A program made the translations under genes and the position numbers. From positions 310,001-374,000 of the forward strand of contig NZ_JAMXIA010000001.1 in the NCBI RefSeq assembly GCF_025457425.1: a stretch of 64,000 bases of DNA, written 5' to 3'. The notes beneath the pieces are model-generated. The model was not told the origin of the DNA. It ran no database searches and saw only the letters and a list, made by a program, of their open reading frames with translations. This DNA is from Chryseobacterium foetidum. Lineage in GTDB: Bacteria; Bacteroidota; Bacteroidia; Flavobacteriales; Weeksellaceae. This document shows, piece by piece, positions 19,309 to 26,670 of the stretch (positions are counted from its first letter, which is position 1; each line of letters starts with the position of its first letter).

Positions 19309-19341
19309 AACTGTGCTTTATTTTTATTGCATTTTTTATTT

Positions 19342-19370
19342 TAAATCTAAATATTGCGGGATTGAAGCAA
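19342..19370 (-). promoter_or_regulatory. Promoter of the DUF6261 gene
   Basis: Read on the minus strand: TTG (19370-19368), 18 bp spacer, TAGATTTA (19349-19342), one mismatch to TAnnTTTG. Transcription would start near 19335, about 27 bp before the ATG. Confidence 0.6.
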
Positions 19371-19390
19371 ACCATATTTAAAGGAAGTTT

Positions 19391-19485
19391 TCCCAAATTG
19401 GGACGGGGCAAAACTGTTTCGGGGGAAGCTGTCCCAAATTGGGACGTGAAGAATTTATTTTAGTTTAAACCATCCCAAACCGGGA
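19391..19485. promoter_or_regulatory. Three 13-bp palindromic operator-like sites with a 41-bp period
   Basis: TCCCAAATTGGGA lies at 19391-19403 and 19432-19444, and the variant TCCCAAACCGGGA at 19473-19485. Each is an inverted repeat with a 1-bp centre. The starts are exactly 41 bp apart, four helical turns, so all three face the same side of DNA. Their centres fall at about -62, -103 and -144 from the predicted start of the DUF6261 transcript, positions typical of an activator. Elsewhere in the 19309-19685 gap I see only AT-rich sequence and the leader of the rightward gene. Confidence 0.7.
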
Positions 19486-19644
19486 AAACGTAAACTAACA
19501 GTGGGGGAGCGGAACTCTGTTTTTTTTCATCGTAAATATTGTTTGTGTCTTTCAAATTTAATATAAATATCGATAGGGTGATAAAAAATATAAATAAATA
19601 TACCACATTTATTTATATTTAAAACTTATATAAAAACCTACTCA

Positions 19645-20618
19645 ATGATAAAAAAGTATTACTACTTATTTTTCTTTCGTCAACAGTGATCTTATTTGCC
19701 CAGAAAATTTTAGTTGAGGGCGTCGCAAGAGATACAGCAAAGACAACAAATTATGTACACATCACGGTGAATGATACTTTGCGTAAATACAAAGATATGG
19801 AAAAGAAAACTGGTTTAAACCGTGGAGATGAATATGTTAAACTTGCGAGAAATAAAGATTACGTAACAAATACCGATAGCTTAGGTAATTATAAAATTTA
19901 TGCTCGACCTACTGATACCTTATATTTTCAGCGTCCTCATTATTACAGTCAAAAATACAAAGTTGAAGATATTGTTCGGGATAAGATAGAGGTTGATCTT
20001 CTGCCAGAACCATGTGTTCCTTATGTTTCATGTGAACAAAAGGAACCTTTTGCATTTTACATTTTTGTTGGAGAACAGATTGCAATGACTTTTAAGTCTG
20101 ATCCTTACTACTGTAATGTTATAACTTTAGATGGAGGTGCTTTTGAATGTACATATAAAATAAATCAATCGTTGTATGGAAATTATCCTTCAGATAAAAT
20201 CAATTTTAAAGCTTATGATCATTACGGGCGACCAAAGTTTTCAAATTTTAAAAACGTTATGCTTTTTGTGGGCGAATATTGTGGAAGTCTGTATCATACA
20301 AAGTATCAGTTCTTTGATGTATATAAAACTAAAAAAGGCAAATGGGCAAGCCCAGGTGATCCTTATAAGTACAATAAATATGTTAAAGATAAAACAGTAA
20401 AAGCTCAGAAAATTAAGTTCGATAAAGATGTATGGATTGATTTATCAGAAATGTATAAAAAGGAAAAAGAGGAATATAAACTTCCTTACTATAAAGTCGT
20501 TGGAGACAAAGCTTTTCCACTAATGGGTACTTATGTAGATGAGCATATTGACATTAAGAAAAATACTGTTTTAAAAGAACTGAATATAAAACTTGATAAA
20601 AGTAAGTTTGGTCACTAA
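19645..20618 (+). pseudogene. Secreted protein of unknown function, frameshifted in the signal peptide
   Basis: The long frame (from 19686, about 310 aa) lacks a proper start. Reading it upstream gives KKVLLLIFLSSTVILFAQK, a textbook signal peptide without an ATG in frame. ATG 19645 is one frame off and stops after 14 codons. One extra A in the six-A run at 19650-19655 would join them as MIKKVLLL. The mature part starts with a carboxypeptidase-regulatory-like beta domain (VEGVARDTAK ... TDSLGNYKIYARPTDTLYF) and then an unrecognised Tyr/Lys-rich region with a C-rich stretch PEPCVPYVSC. The rest of the frame is intact, so a recent mutation, slippage switch or sequencing error are all possible. 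Confidence 0.6.
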
Positions 20619-20655
20619 TCATTAAATTTCCACCTAAATTTTCTGCTTAAATCCT

Positions 20656-20663
20656 TATCTTTG
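20656..20663 (+). promoter_or_regulatory. -7 promoter element of menB
   Basis: TATCTTTG matches TAnnTTTG, 17 bp before the menB ATG, so the leader would be only about 10 nt. No clear TTG at -33. Confidence 0.45.
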
Positions 20664-20680
20664 GGCAAAATTATTACAAA

Positions 20681-21517
20681 ATGATCGAGTGGAAAACCGT
20701 GAAGGAATACGACGATATTACCTATAAAAAGTGCAACGGCGTAGCCAGAATTGCCTTCAACAGACCGGAAATCAGAAATGCTTTCAGACCCAAAACAACT
20801 TCAGAACTGTATGATGCTTTTTATGATGCATCAGAAGATCCATCCATCGGTGTAGTTTTACTTTCAGGAGAAGGACCAAGTTCCAAAGACGGAGTCTGGG
20901 CTTTCTGCAGCGGTGGTGACCAAAAGGCGAGAGGTCAGCAGGGTTACGTAGGAGAAGATGGAAGACACCGTTTAAATATTTTGGAAGTTCAGCGTTTAAT
21001 CCGTTTTATGCCTAAAGCTGTGATTGCTGTTGTTCCGGGATGGGCTGTAGGTGGCGGTCATTCGCTTCATGTAGTTTGTGATCTCACTTTGGCAAGTAAA
21101 GAGCACGCCGTTTTCAAACAGACCGATGCTGATGTGACCAGTTTTGATGGCGGTTACGGTTCAGCGTACTTGGCAAAAATGGTGGGACAGAAAAAAGCAC
21201 GTGAAATTTTCTTTTTAGGCAGAAACTACTCTGCTCAGGAAGCTTTCGATATGGGAATGGTGAATGCTGTGATTCCTCACGATGAGTTGGAAGATACTGC
21301 TTACGAGTGGGCTCAGGAAATTCTGGCTAAATCTCCAACATCCATCAGAATGCTGAAATTTGCAATGAATTTAACCGATGACGGAATGGTTGGTCAGCAG
21401 GTATTCGCAGGTGAAGCGACGCGTTTGGCGTACATGACCGAAGAAGCAAAAGAAGGCCGAAATGCTTTCCTCGAAAAAAGAAAACCAGATTTCGGAAAAG
21501 ATCAGTGGATCTCTTAA
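20681..21517 (+). CDS. menB: 1,4-dihydroxy-2-naphthoyl-CoA synthase
   Basis: MenB closes the naphthoquinone ring in menaquinone synthesis by converting o-succinylbenzoyl-CoA to dihydroxynaphthoyl-CoA. The 278-aa crotonase-fold protein has the oxyanion-hole stretch WAFCSGGDQKARGQQGYVG, the second motif VPGWAVGGGHSLHVVCDLTL and the MenB-type TSFDGGYGSAYLAKMVGQ. Length and start agree with the family. The next gene is menA, the prenylation step two reactions later, only 67 bp away, so the two are probably one operon. Confidence 0.96.
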   Translation: MIEWKTVKEYDDITYKKCNGVARIAFNRPEIRNAFRPKTTSELYDAFYDASEDPSIGVVLLSGEGPSSKDGVWAFCSGGDQKARGQQGYVGEDGRHRLNILEVQRLIRFMPKAVIAVVPGWAVGGGHSLHVVCDLTLASKEHAVFKQTDADVTSFDGGYGSAYLAKMVGQKKAREIFFLGRNYSAQEAFDMGMVNAVIPHDELEDTAYEWAQEILAKSPTSIRMLKFAMNLTDDGMVGQQVFAGEATRLAYMTEEAKEGRNAFLEKRKPDFGKDQWIS

Positions 21518-21520
21518 AAT

Positions 21521-21584
21521 AATCGATAAATGATAATTGATGTTTGATTATACCATCATTTATCATTTATCACTTATCAATTAT
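21521..21584 (+). repeat. Inverted/tandem AT-rich repeat between menB and menA
   Basis: GATAAATGAT (21525-21534) is the inverse of ATCATTTATC (21555-21564), and the right arm continues as degenerate tandem TCATTTATCA/CTTATCAATTA units up to the menA start. It may attenuate or stabilise the men message. Confidence 0.5.
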
Positions 21585-22517
21585 ATGAAAGATTGGATAC
21601 AGGCCGCGAGGCTTAGAACTTTACCGCTGTCCCTGAGCGGAATCATCATGGGATCATTCATCGCAAAATGGCGACTCTACACCGAAGGCGGAACATGGGA
21701 CTGGAAAATATTTGCACTGGCACTTTTGGTGACATTACTGTATCAGATCCTGTCAAACTACGCCAACGATTATGGCGACGGAGTGAAAGGAACTGATGCG
21801 ATAAGAGCAACAGAAGCCGAAGCAAGAGCAGTTGCCTCCGGAAAAATTACGGCGAAACAAATGAAAAATGCGGTAATTCTGTTTTCTGCTTTATCGTTTG
21901 TAGCAACTTTAGCATTATTATACCTGGCATTTATCCCTGAACACATGAATGAATTCTACATATTCATCGGTTTGGGTGTGGCTTGTATTTTAGCTGCAAT
22001 TGGTTATACAGTTGGCAAAAAACCTTACGGTTACATGGGATTGGGCGATCTTTTTGTCTTCATTTTCTTTGGTTTGGTTTCGGTTTGCGGAAGTTATTTT
22101 CTGTTTACCAAAACCTTCAGCTGGGATATTTTACTTCCTGCAGCAGCTGTTGGAATGATGAGTATGGCAGTTTTAAACCTGAACAATATGAGAGATATCG
22201 AAAGCGACAGATTATCAGGCAAAAACAGTTTTGCTTTAAGAATTGGGTTTAAAAATGCGATGATTTACGAAATTGTACTTCTGCAACTTCCTGTAATCTT
22301 GATTTTTGTATTCCTTTGTCTTCAGGGATTTCTGCAGACGCAGCAATATTACGTATTTATCGTGATGATTTTACTTCTGCCAATGATGAAAATCAGAAGA
22401 CAAATTATGTCTGTAAAAACGCCAAGAGAGCTTGATCCTTTTCTAAAACAGGTAGGGATTTTGACGCTGATGATGGCAGTCTTAACGGTTTTGGGATTAA
22501 ATTATTTTAGTAACTAA
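21585..22517 (+). CDS. menA: 1,4-dihydroxy-2-naphthoate polyprenyltransferase
   Basis: MenA is the membrane UbiA-family enzyme that attaches the isoprenoid tail to dihydroxynaphthoate. ATG 21585 gives 310 aa starting MKDWIQAARLRTLPLSLSGI, the standard N-terminus; an upstream ATG at 21537 lies in the repeat and was not used. The Mg-diphosphate motifs are NYANDYGDGVKGTD (about 60-73) and NLNNMRDIESD (about 200-210). About eight membrane helices are visible. Confidence 0.95.
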   Translation: MKDWIQAARLRTLPLSLSGIIMGSFIAKWRLYTEGGTWDWKIFALALLVTLLYQILSNYANDYGDGVKGTDAIRATEAEARAVASGKITAKQMKNAVILFSALSFVATLALLYLAFIPEHMNEFYIFIGLGVACILAAIGYTVGKKPYGYMGLGDLFVFIFFGLVSVCGSYFLFTKTFSWDILLPAAAVGMMSMAVLNLNNMRDIESDRLSGKNSFALRIGFKNAMIYEIVLLQLPVILIFVFLCLQGFLQTQQYYVFIVMILLLPMMKIRRQIMSVKTPRELDPFLKQVGILTLMMAVLTVLGLNYFSN

Positions 22518-22522
22518 AGGTG

Positions 22523-22804
22523 ATGAAATTAAAATTAGTAAATATTATTTTTTCTGTTTTGATTTTAATTTCAAATATCTATTTTTTATACGGTACATTC
22601 ATAATTATCAAAGATGATGGTGGACCAATGGGATTTGGTTATGCGATTCTTCCTTTTTCTTTAATCGTTAACTTAGGAATTATTTCAGCGTTGCTAACTT
22701 TAATTGGGAAGAAATACAACAGTAAACTATTATTTAGCTTAAATTTATTTGTCGTGATTTTAATGTCATTTTTTCTCTATCTATCTTTAAGAAATATAAA
22801 ATGA
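22523..22804 (+). CDS. Small membrane protein of unknown function
   Basis: A protein of about 93 aa with three membrane helices (about 5-25, 37-60 and 70-88) and a few charged residues between them. I do not recognise a family. ATG 22523 follows GTG 22520 directly and is preferred. It is 5 bp after menA and so probably in the same transcript, but no link with menaquinone is shown. Confidence 0.6.
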   Translation: MKLKLVNIIFSVLILISNIYFLYGTFIIIKDDGGPMGFGYAILPFSLIVNLGIISALLTLIGKKYNSKLLFSLNLFVVILMSFFLYLSLRNIK

Positions 22805-22896
22805 ATTCACTATCTATTTATGGCAAAAAGGGTTATATCAAATCTGTCTATGAAGCTTTTGAAACGTTCTCTGGAATTGCAAATCAAAAACGTTAA
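22801..22896 (+). CDS. 31-aa ORF overlapping the previous stop (uncertain)
   Basis: ATG 22801 overlaps the upstream TGA in an ATGA junction, typical of translational coupling. The product MNSLSIYGKKGYIKSVYEAF and 11 further residues looks protein-like but matches nothing I recognise. It may be a real micro-ORF, a remnant or chance. Confidence 0.25.
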   Translation: MNSLSIYGKKGYIKSVYEAFETFSGIANQKR

Positions 22897-22939
22897 TCCC
22901 TCAGATAAAATTTAAATACTTTCAAGTTTCTCATTGAAT

Positions 22940-22947
22940 TATATTTG
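22940..22947 (+). promoter_or_regulatory. -7 promoter element of the UPF0173 gene
   Basis: TATATTTG matches TAnnTTTG exactly, 39 bp before the start codon. The -33 TTG is not clear. Confidence 0.5.
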
Positions 22948-22986
22948 TGAAATTCGAAAAAATTCGTGCAATAAAAAAATTTTAAA

Positions 22987-23673
22987 ATGAAAATACAATT
23001 CTTAGGACAAAACTGTTTTTTGTTCACCTATAAAGACAAAACGATTCTCTGTGATCCTTTTTACAACTACAAAAAAGCAGAATCAGGATTCGAAATTACA
23101 GCTCAGAAAATAGATTTTATTTTGCTGACACACGCACACGGAGATCACATTGCCGATGTGGAAGAGGTTTTGGAACATTATCCTGAAGCTACGATCATTG
23201 GAGTTCCTGAGATCTGTGGATATTTCAACAATGCAAAAAATACAATCGACGTCAACCTTGGAGGTTCGGCAAAAATTGATGATTTGAAAATCTCAATGGT
23301 TCCGGCTCATCACACAAGTTCGTTCCCCGACGGAAGTTACGGTGGCGTGCCTGTAGGATATATTTTCAGACTTCCTGAAGGTAAAAATGTATACTTGGCC
23401 GGAGATACCGGCGTGATGGCGGATATGCAGCTATTTCCTGCATTGTACGGGAATTTAGACCTTTCTATTCTTCCTGTTGGCGGTCATTACACGATGTGTG
23501 CAAGAAAAGCAGCTTTTGCAGCAGCAGAATTATTGAAAACTCCAAAAGTAATCGGTTGTCATTTTGATACTTTCGCTCCGATAGAAATTGATCATCATGA
23601 AGCACAAAAGCATTTTGCAGATAAAAATGTAGGATTGGTTTTACCGAAATTAGGAGAGACATTCGGGATATAA
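22987..23673 (+). CDS. UPF0173 metal-dependent hydrolase (metallo-beta-lactamase fold)
   Basis: This 228-aa cytosolic protein is a member of the UPF0173 group. The metal-binding motif is LTHAHGDHIAD (about residues 47-57), with further ligands in VPAHHTSSF, YLAGDTGVM (Asp) and IGCHFDTFAPIE (His). All expected ligands are present, so it should be an active hydrolase, but the natural substrate of the family is not established. It has its own promoter and a strong terminator. Confidence 0.9.
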   Translation: MKIQFLGQNCFLFTYKDKTILCDPFYNYKKAESGFEITAQKIDFILLTHAHGDHIADVEEVLEHYPEATIIGVPEICGYFNNAKNTIDVNLGGSAKIDDLKISMVPAHHTSSFPDGSYGGVPVGYIFRLPEGKNVYLAGDTGVMADMQLFPALYGNLDLSILPVGGHYTMCARKAAFAAAELLKTPKVIGCHFDTFAPIEIDHHEAQKHFADKNVGLVLPKLGETFGI

Positions 23674-23681
23674 CAAAAAAA

Positions 23682-23731
23682 AAATTAAGAGATTAAGTAA
23701 TTTAAATAAAATCATCTTAATCTCTTAATTT
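23682..23731. terminator. Long bidirectional terminator
   Basis: AAATTAAGAGATTAAG (23682-23697) and CTTAATCTCTTAATTT (23716-23731) form a perfect 16-bp stem between A and T runs. It ends the UPF0173 gene and the converging SRP RNA. Confidence 0.85.
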
Positions 23732-23744
23732 AAAAAAATAAAAA

Positions 23745-23840
23745 ATGGCAAGCTACCTAAATCACACCGCTCAACCAATTACCTTTGCTGCGTTCCCACC
23801 CTGGAGGATTCTCAGGAGCTGGTTGTTTAGGACTTGCCGT
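23745..23840 (-). ncRNA. ffs: Signal recognition particle RNA, small bacterial type
   Basis: Read on the minus strand, this stretch of about 96 nt folds as one long hairpin. The base stems are GGCAAG/CTTGCC and CCTAAA/TTTAGG, and the tip is the SRP domain IV element CCAGGGTGGGAACGCAGCAA with a GGAA-type apical loop and the conserved AGCA side. A full promoter lies just upstream and a T-rich stretch and hairpin follow. SRP RNA binds Ffh and targets membrane proteins to FtsY. The domain IV sequence differs from the E. coli form, as expected for the phylum. Confidence 0.8.
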
Positions 23841-23842
23841 TG

Positions 23843-23871
23843 CAAATATAGGAATTAATATTAAACCTCAA
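23843..23871 (-). promoter_or_regulatory. Promoter of the SRP RNA
   Basis: Read on the minus strand: TTG (23871-23869), 18 bp spacer, TATATTTG (23850-23843), a full match to the consensus, placing the transcript start at the base of the RNA hairpin. Confidence 0.8.
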
Positions 23872-23970
23872 AACTGTATAACAGAAAAATCGGATGAAAA
23901 CCTACTGAATTAAAGCTAATCTGCTGAAATTTAAGTTAATAATTTTTCATCTTTTTGTAAATTTTTAAAC

Positions 23971-24567
23971 ATGACTAAAAGTCCTACCACCTTCGGAATT
24001 ATCCTTTTTATTGCTACAATGATTGTCTTTTTTGTAGTTTATGTCTTTTTCTCAGGAATCAATTATTTTGATATCTCACTGAAAGTGAATGCTTTCGTTT
24101 TGCCCATTCTTTATGCCGGAACTGCTTTTTGGTCAGTAAAAACTTTTTGGAACAACAACAGATATGTAACTTTTAAAGATGCATTCAAAAGAGCATTTTA
24201 TCCGATGTTTATCGGTGGTTTTTTATCAGTAATCACTATTTTTCTTTTTTTAAATTTCGTTGATAAAGATGCCAAAAAACTTCTCAACTATCAATACGTT
24301 GAAAGACAGAGAACTGAATTAAATGCAGAATATACTTCTGCAAAAAAAGTTTTAAAACATCAGAAAGACATCGATGAACTGGAGAAAAAATATAAAGAAA
24401 CCCTTCAAAGAGTCAGTGACGAGGCAGTGAAAGGAAAAGATATGCTTACATCAAGTCATTTCGCAGGATATTTTGGAGGAATACTGATATTTTACTTAGT
24501 TTTGTCTTTGTTTTTCGGAGCATTTTTCAGAACAAAATCAAAGCCTGAAGACGACGAAGAAGCGTAA
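23971..24567 (+). CDS. DUF4199 membrane protein
   Basis: This 198-aa protein fits DUF4199. It has membrane helices at about 8-30, 40-58, 75-95 and 168-188. Between the third and fourth lies a charged helical region (residues 100-160) that could form a coiled coil (HQKDIDELEKKYKETLQRV). The tail ends in acidic residues. The function of the family is unknown. It is a single gene between the SRP RNA promoter and the toxin-antitoxin pair. Confidence 0.8.
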   Translation: MTKSPTTFGIILFIATMIVFFVVYVFFSGINYFDISLKVNAFVLPILYAGTAFWSVKTFWNNNRYVTFKDAFKRAFYPMFIGGFLSVITIFLFLNFVDKDAKKLLNYQYVERQRTELNAEYTSAKKVLKHQKDIDELEKKYKETLQRVSDEAVKGKDMLTSSHFAGYFGGILIFYLVLSLFFGAFFRTKSKPEDDEEA

Positions 24568-24571
24568 AATT

Positions 24572-24618
24572 TTGCGAATATATTTTACAATACGTATATT
24601 TGCTTAAAATACACGTGT
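24572..24618 (+). promoter_or_regulatory. Promoter and candidate operator of the DUF6364/PIN pair
   Basis: TTG (24572-24574), 20 bp, TATATTTG (24595-24602). Two palindromes with an ACGT core, ATACGTAT (24590-24597) and ACACGTGT (24611-24618), are centred 21 bp apart, two helical turns, with one on the -7 box and one in the leader. This fits self-repression by the antitoxin, as is usual for such pairs. Confidence 0.45.
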
Positions 24619-24619
24619 T

Positions 24620-24877
24620 ATGACAACTAAATTAACATTAACAATAGAAAAGAGCGTCATCGAAAAGGCTAAAAAATATGCAAAAGGTACGCAGAGAAGC
24701 CTTTCTGAGATGGTGCAGAAGTATCTGGAGAGCTTAGTAATTGAAAAAACAGATGAGGAAGAAATGTCTCCGATTGTTCGAAAACTTGCAGGAAGTCTAA
24801 AATTTCCAAAGGAAGTTAGCGATGAAGATTTAGACAATTACAGAAGAGAATATCTTGAAAAAAAACATTTACTCTAA
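24620..24877 (+). CDS. DUF6364 antitoxin
   Basis: An 85-aa protein of the DUF6364 type. The N-terminus KLTLTIEKSVIEKAKKYAK is a ribbon-helix-helix DNA-binding pattern (a strand, then two helices with GTQRSLSEMVQKYLESL). The C-terminal acidic and basic tail (about residues 45-85, with MSPIVRKLAGSL and EDLDNYRREYLEKK) is likely the part that blocks the toxin. It is immediately followed (0 bp) by the PIN gene, the normal order of type II toxin-antitoxin pairs. Confidence 0.82.
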   Translation: MTTKLTLTIEKSVIEKAKKYAKGTQRSLSEMVQKYLESLVIEKTDEEEMSPIVRKLAGSLKFPKEVSDEDLDNYRREYLEKKHLL

Positions 24878-25297
24878 ATGAAATTTTATATTGATACTAA
24901 CATTGTAATAGATTTCATTATTGAAAGAGGGAACTTTTTTTATGAGGCAAAAAAGATATTTGAATTAAGTGAGCTTAAAAAAATTTCAATCTTTATATCT
25001 TCCCATACAATTGCAACAGCACATTATATTTGCAAAAAGCATTTCAAAGAAAATGAGATTAGGCAGGTTTTGGATGATTTGCTTCTGATTGTAGATGTAA
25101 TTGCAGTTGATGAAGATATCATCAAAAAATCTCTAAAATCTCATCATAAAGATTTCGAAGATGCTATTCAGATTTTCTGTGCGCATCAGGTAAAAAATAT
25201 TACGGGGATTGTTACAAGAAATATCAAAGATTTTTCTACGTCAGAAATTCCGGTCTTTGCACCTGATGAAGCATTAGATTATATCCGAAATAATTAA
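24878..25297 (+). CDS. PIN-domain toxin (VapC-like ribonuclease)
   Basis: This 139-aa PIN-domain protein is the expected toxin partner of the preceding antitoxin. The acidic metal-binding residues are Asp6 in YIDTNIVIDF, Glu near FELSELKK, Asp in HHKDFEDAIQI and Asp in TRNIKDF, so the catalytic set seems complete. It should be a Mg-dependent RNA endonuclease; the RNA target is unknown. Confidence 0.82.
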   Translation: MKFYIDTNIVIDFIIERGNFFYEAKKIFELSELKKISIFISSHTIATAHYICKKHFKENEIRQVLDDLLLIVDVIAVDEDIIKKSLKSHHKDFEDAIQIFCAHQVKNITGIVTRNIKDFSTSEIPVFAPDEALDYIRNN

Positions 25298-25321
25298 TTT
25301 TAAAGCAAATAAAAATTCACT

Positions 25322-26281
25322 TTGAATAATATAAATTTATCTATAGTCATTCCGTTGCTGAACGAAGAAGATTCTTTGGAACAACTTTTTTCAAGAATTG
25401 ACAAAACGTGCGAAACCAGCAGTTTATCCTATGAAGTTTGGTTTGTAGATGACGGAAGCACAGATCTTTCGTGGAGCATTATTGAAAATCTGAAAGTACA
25501 GCATCCTCAGATTCACGCAATCAAATTTTCTAAAAACTACGGAAAATCTCAGGCGCTTCATGCTGCATTCGCAAGAACTCACGGCGATGTAATTATCACA
25601 ATGGATGCCGACCTGCAGGATTTTCCCGAAGAAATTCCGGAACTCTACAGAATGGTGATGGAAGAAAATTACGACATAGTTTCCGGCTGGAAAAGAAAGC
25701 GTTTCGACAATGTGATGACCAAAAATATACCTTCAAAACTCTTCAATGCTGCGGCAAGAAAGGTTTCGGGAGTTTATCTTCACGATTTCAACTGTGGTTT
25801 GAAAGCTTATAAAAAACAGGTTGTAAAGTCAATCGACGTCTATGGAGATATGCACCGTTATATTCCTGTTTTGGCTGCCAATGCAGGCTTCAGAAGAATT
25901 ACCGAGAAAGAAGTTCCGCATCAGGCAAGACCTTATGGGACCTCAAAATTCGGAACCGAAAGGTTTATCAGAGGTTTTCTTGATCTCGTAACACTTTGGT
26001 TTGTAAGCCGTTTTGGCGGAAGACCAATGCACTTCTTTGGAGCTGTAGGAACGATTATGTTTATCGTAGGTTTCCTTTCAGCATTTTGGCTGGGAGTTTC
26101 AAAATTAATCGATGTTGCAAGAGGAATTTATGGTCATCTTATCACCAATAATCCTTGGTTTTTCATTGCATTAACGATGATGCTGATGGGAACTTTGCTT
26201 TTTATCGCAGGATTTTTAGGCGAAATGATTATCAGAACAAATCGTGAGCATAAGAATTATAATATTGATGAAGTGATATAA
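25322..26281 (+). CDS. Glycosyltransferase family 2, DPM1/GtrB-like with two membrane helices
   Basis: This 319-aa GT2 enzyme resembles polyprenyl-phosphate sugar transferases. The N-terminal GT-A domain starts LSIVIPLLNEEDSLEQLF; the nucleotide-sugar motif is ITMDADLQDFPEEIPEL. HQARPYGTSKFG is the usual end of the catalytic domain. Two C-terminal membrane helices (about 232-255 and 275-300) anchor it. The start is TTG 25322, since no ATG fits and the protein begins at the first strand. The acceptor is probably undecaprenyl phosphate, by analogy. Confidence 0.88.
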   Translation: MNNINLSIVIPLLNEEDSLEQLFSRIDKTCETSSLSYEVWFVDDGSTDLSWSIIENLKVQHPQIHAIKFSKNYGKSQALHAAFARTHGDVIITMDADLQDFPEEIPELYRMVMEENYDIVSGWKRKRFDNVMTKNIPSKLFNAAARKVSGVYLHDFNCGLKAYKKQVVKSIDVYGDMHRYIPVLAANAGFRRITEKEVPHQARPYGTSKFGTERFIRGFLDLVTLWFVSRFGGRPMHFFGAVGTIMFIVGFLSAFWLGVSKLIDVARGIYGHLITNNPWFFIALTMMLMGTLLFIAGFLGEMIIRTNREHKNYNIDEVI

Positions 26282-26286
26282 ATTGT

Positions 26287-26670
26287 ATGAAGTTTAGCCT
26301 TGTCATTTTAAGTTTCTTATTATTTTCGTGTTCGGAAACAAAAACAAGTGAACCCATTACTTCCAAATGGGAATTCATCAGTATCAATGAAGGGAAAATG
26401 AATACTGTTGATGCTAAAATGTTGAGTAATATCAAAAAGGAGAACGGAACCGGCACGCTGGAATTTAAAAATGATCTGTCTTTTTCATCTCTGGGAAGCA
26501 AAACTAACAGTCAGGGGACTTACACTTTGAAAAACAGTACGGTCATCATGCAATATTCTGATCTGCCTGAACCCATTAAATTTAATTATTCTGTCGTCGA
26601 AAATAAATATCTCCTTCTTACAAATATAGAAGGTAAACCATTGACGTGGCTTTATAAAAAAAGTAAATAA
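26287..26670 (+). CDS. Small lipoprotein, lipocalin-like
   Basis: A 127-aa lipoprotein with signal MKFSLVILSFLLFSC and mature part of short beta strands (SKWEFISINEG, GTLEFKNDLSFSS, GTYTLKNSTVIMQY, KYLLLTNIEGKPLTWLYKK), which resembles the lipocalin-like proteins common in Bacteroidota. No ligand is known. Its stop overlaps the next ATG (ATAATGA), so the two are translationally coupled. Confidence 0.7.
   Translation: MKFSLVILSFLLFSCSETKTSEPITSKWEFISINEGKMNTVDAKMLSNIKKENGTGTLEFKNDLSFSSLGSKTNSQGTYTLKNSTVIMQYSDLPEPIKFNYSVVENKYLLLTNIEGKPLTWLYKKSK

Noticed and set aside
21521-21584. Tandem TCATTTATC units as a CRISPR-like array
   Set aside because: Units are about 10 bp, degenerate and without unique spacers; no cas gene lies near.
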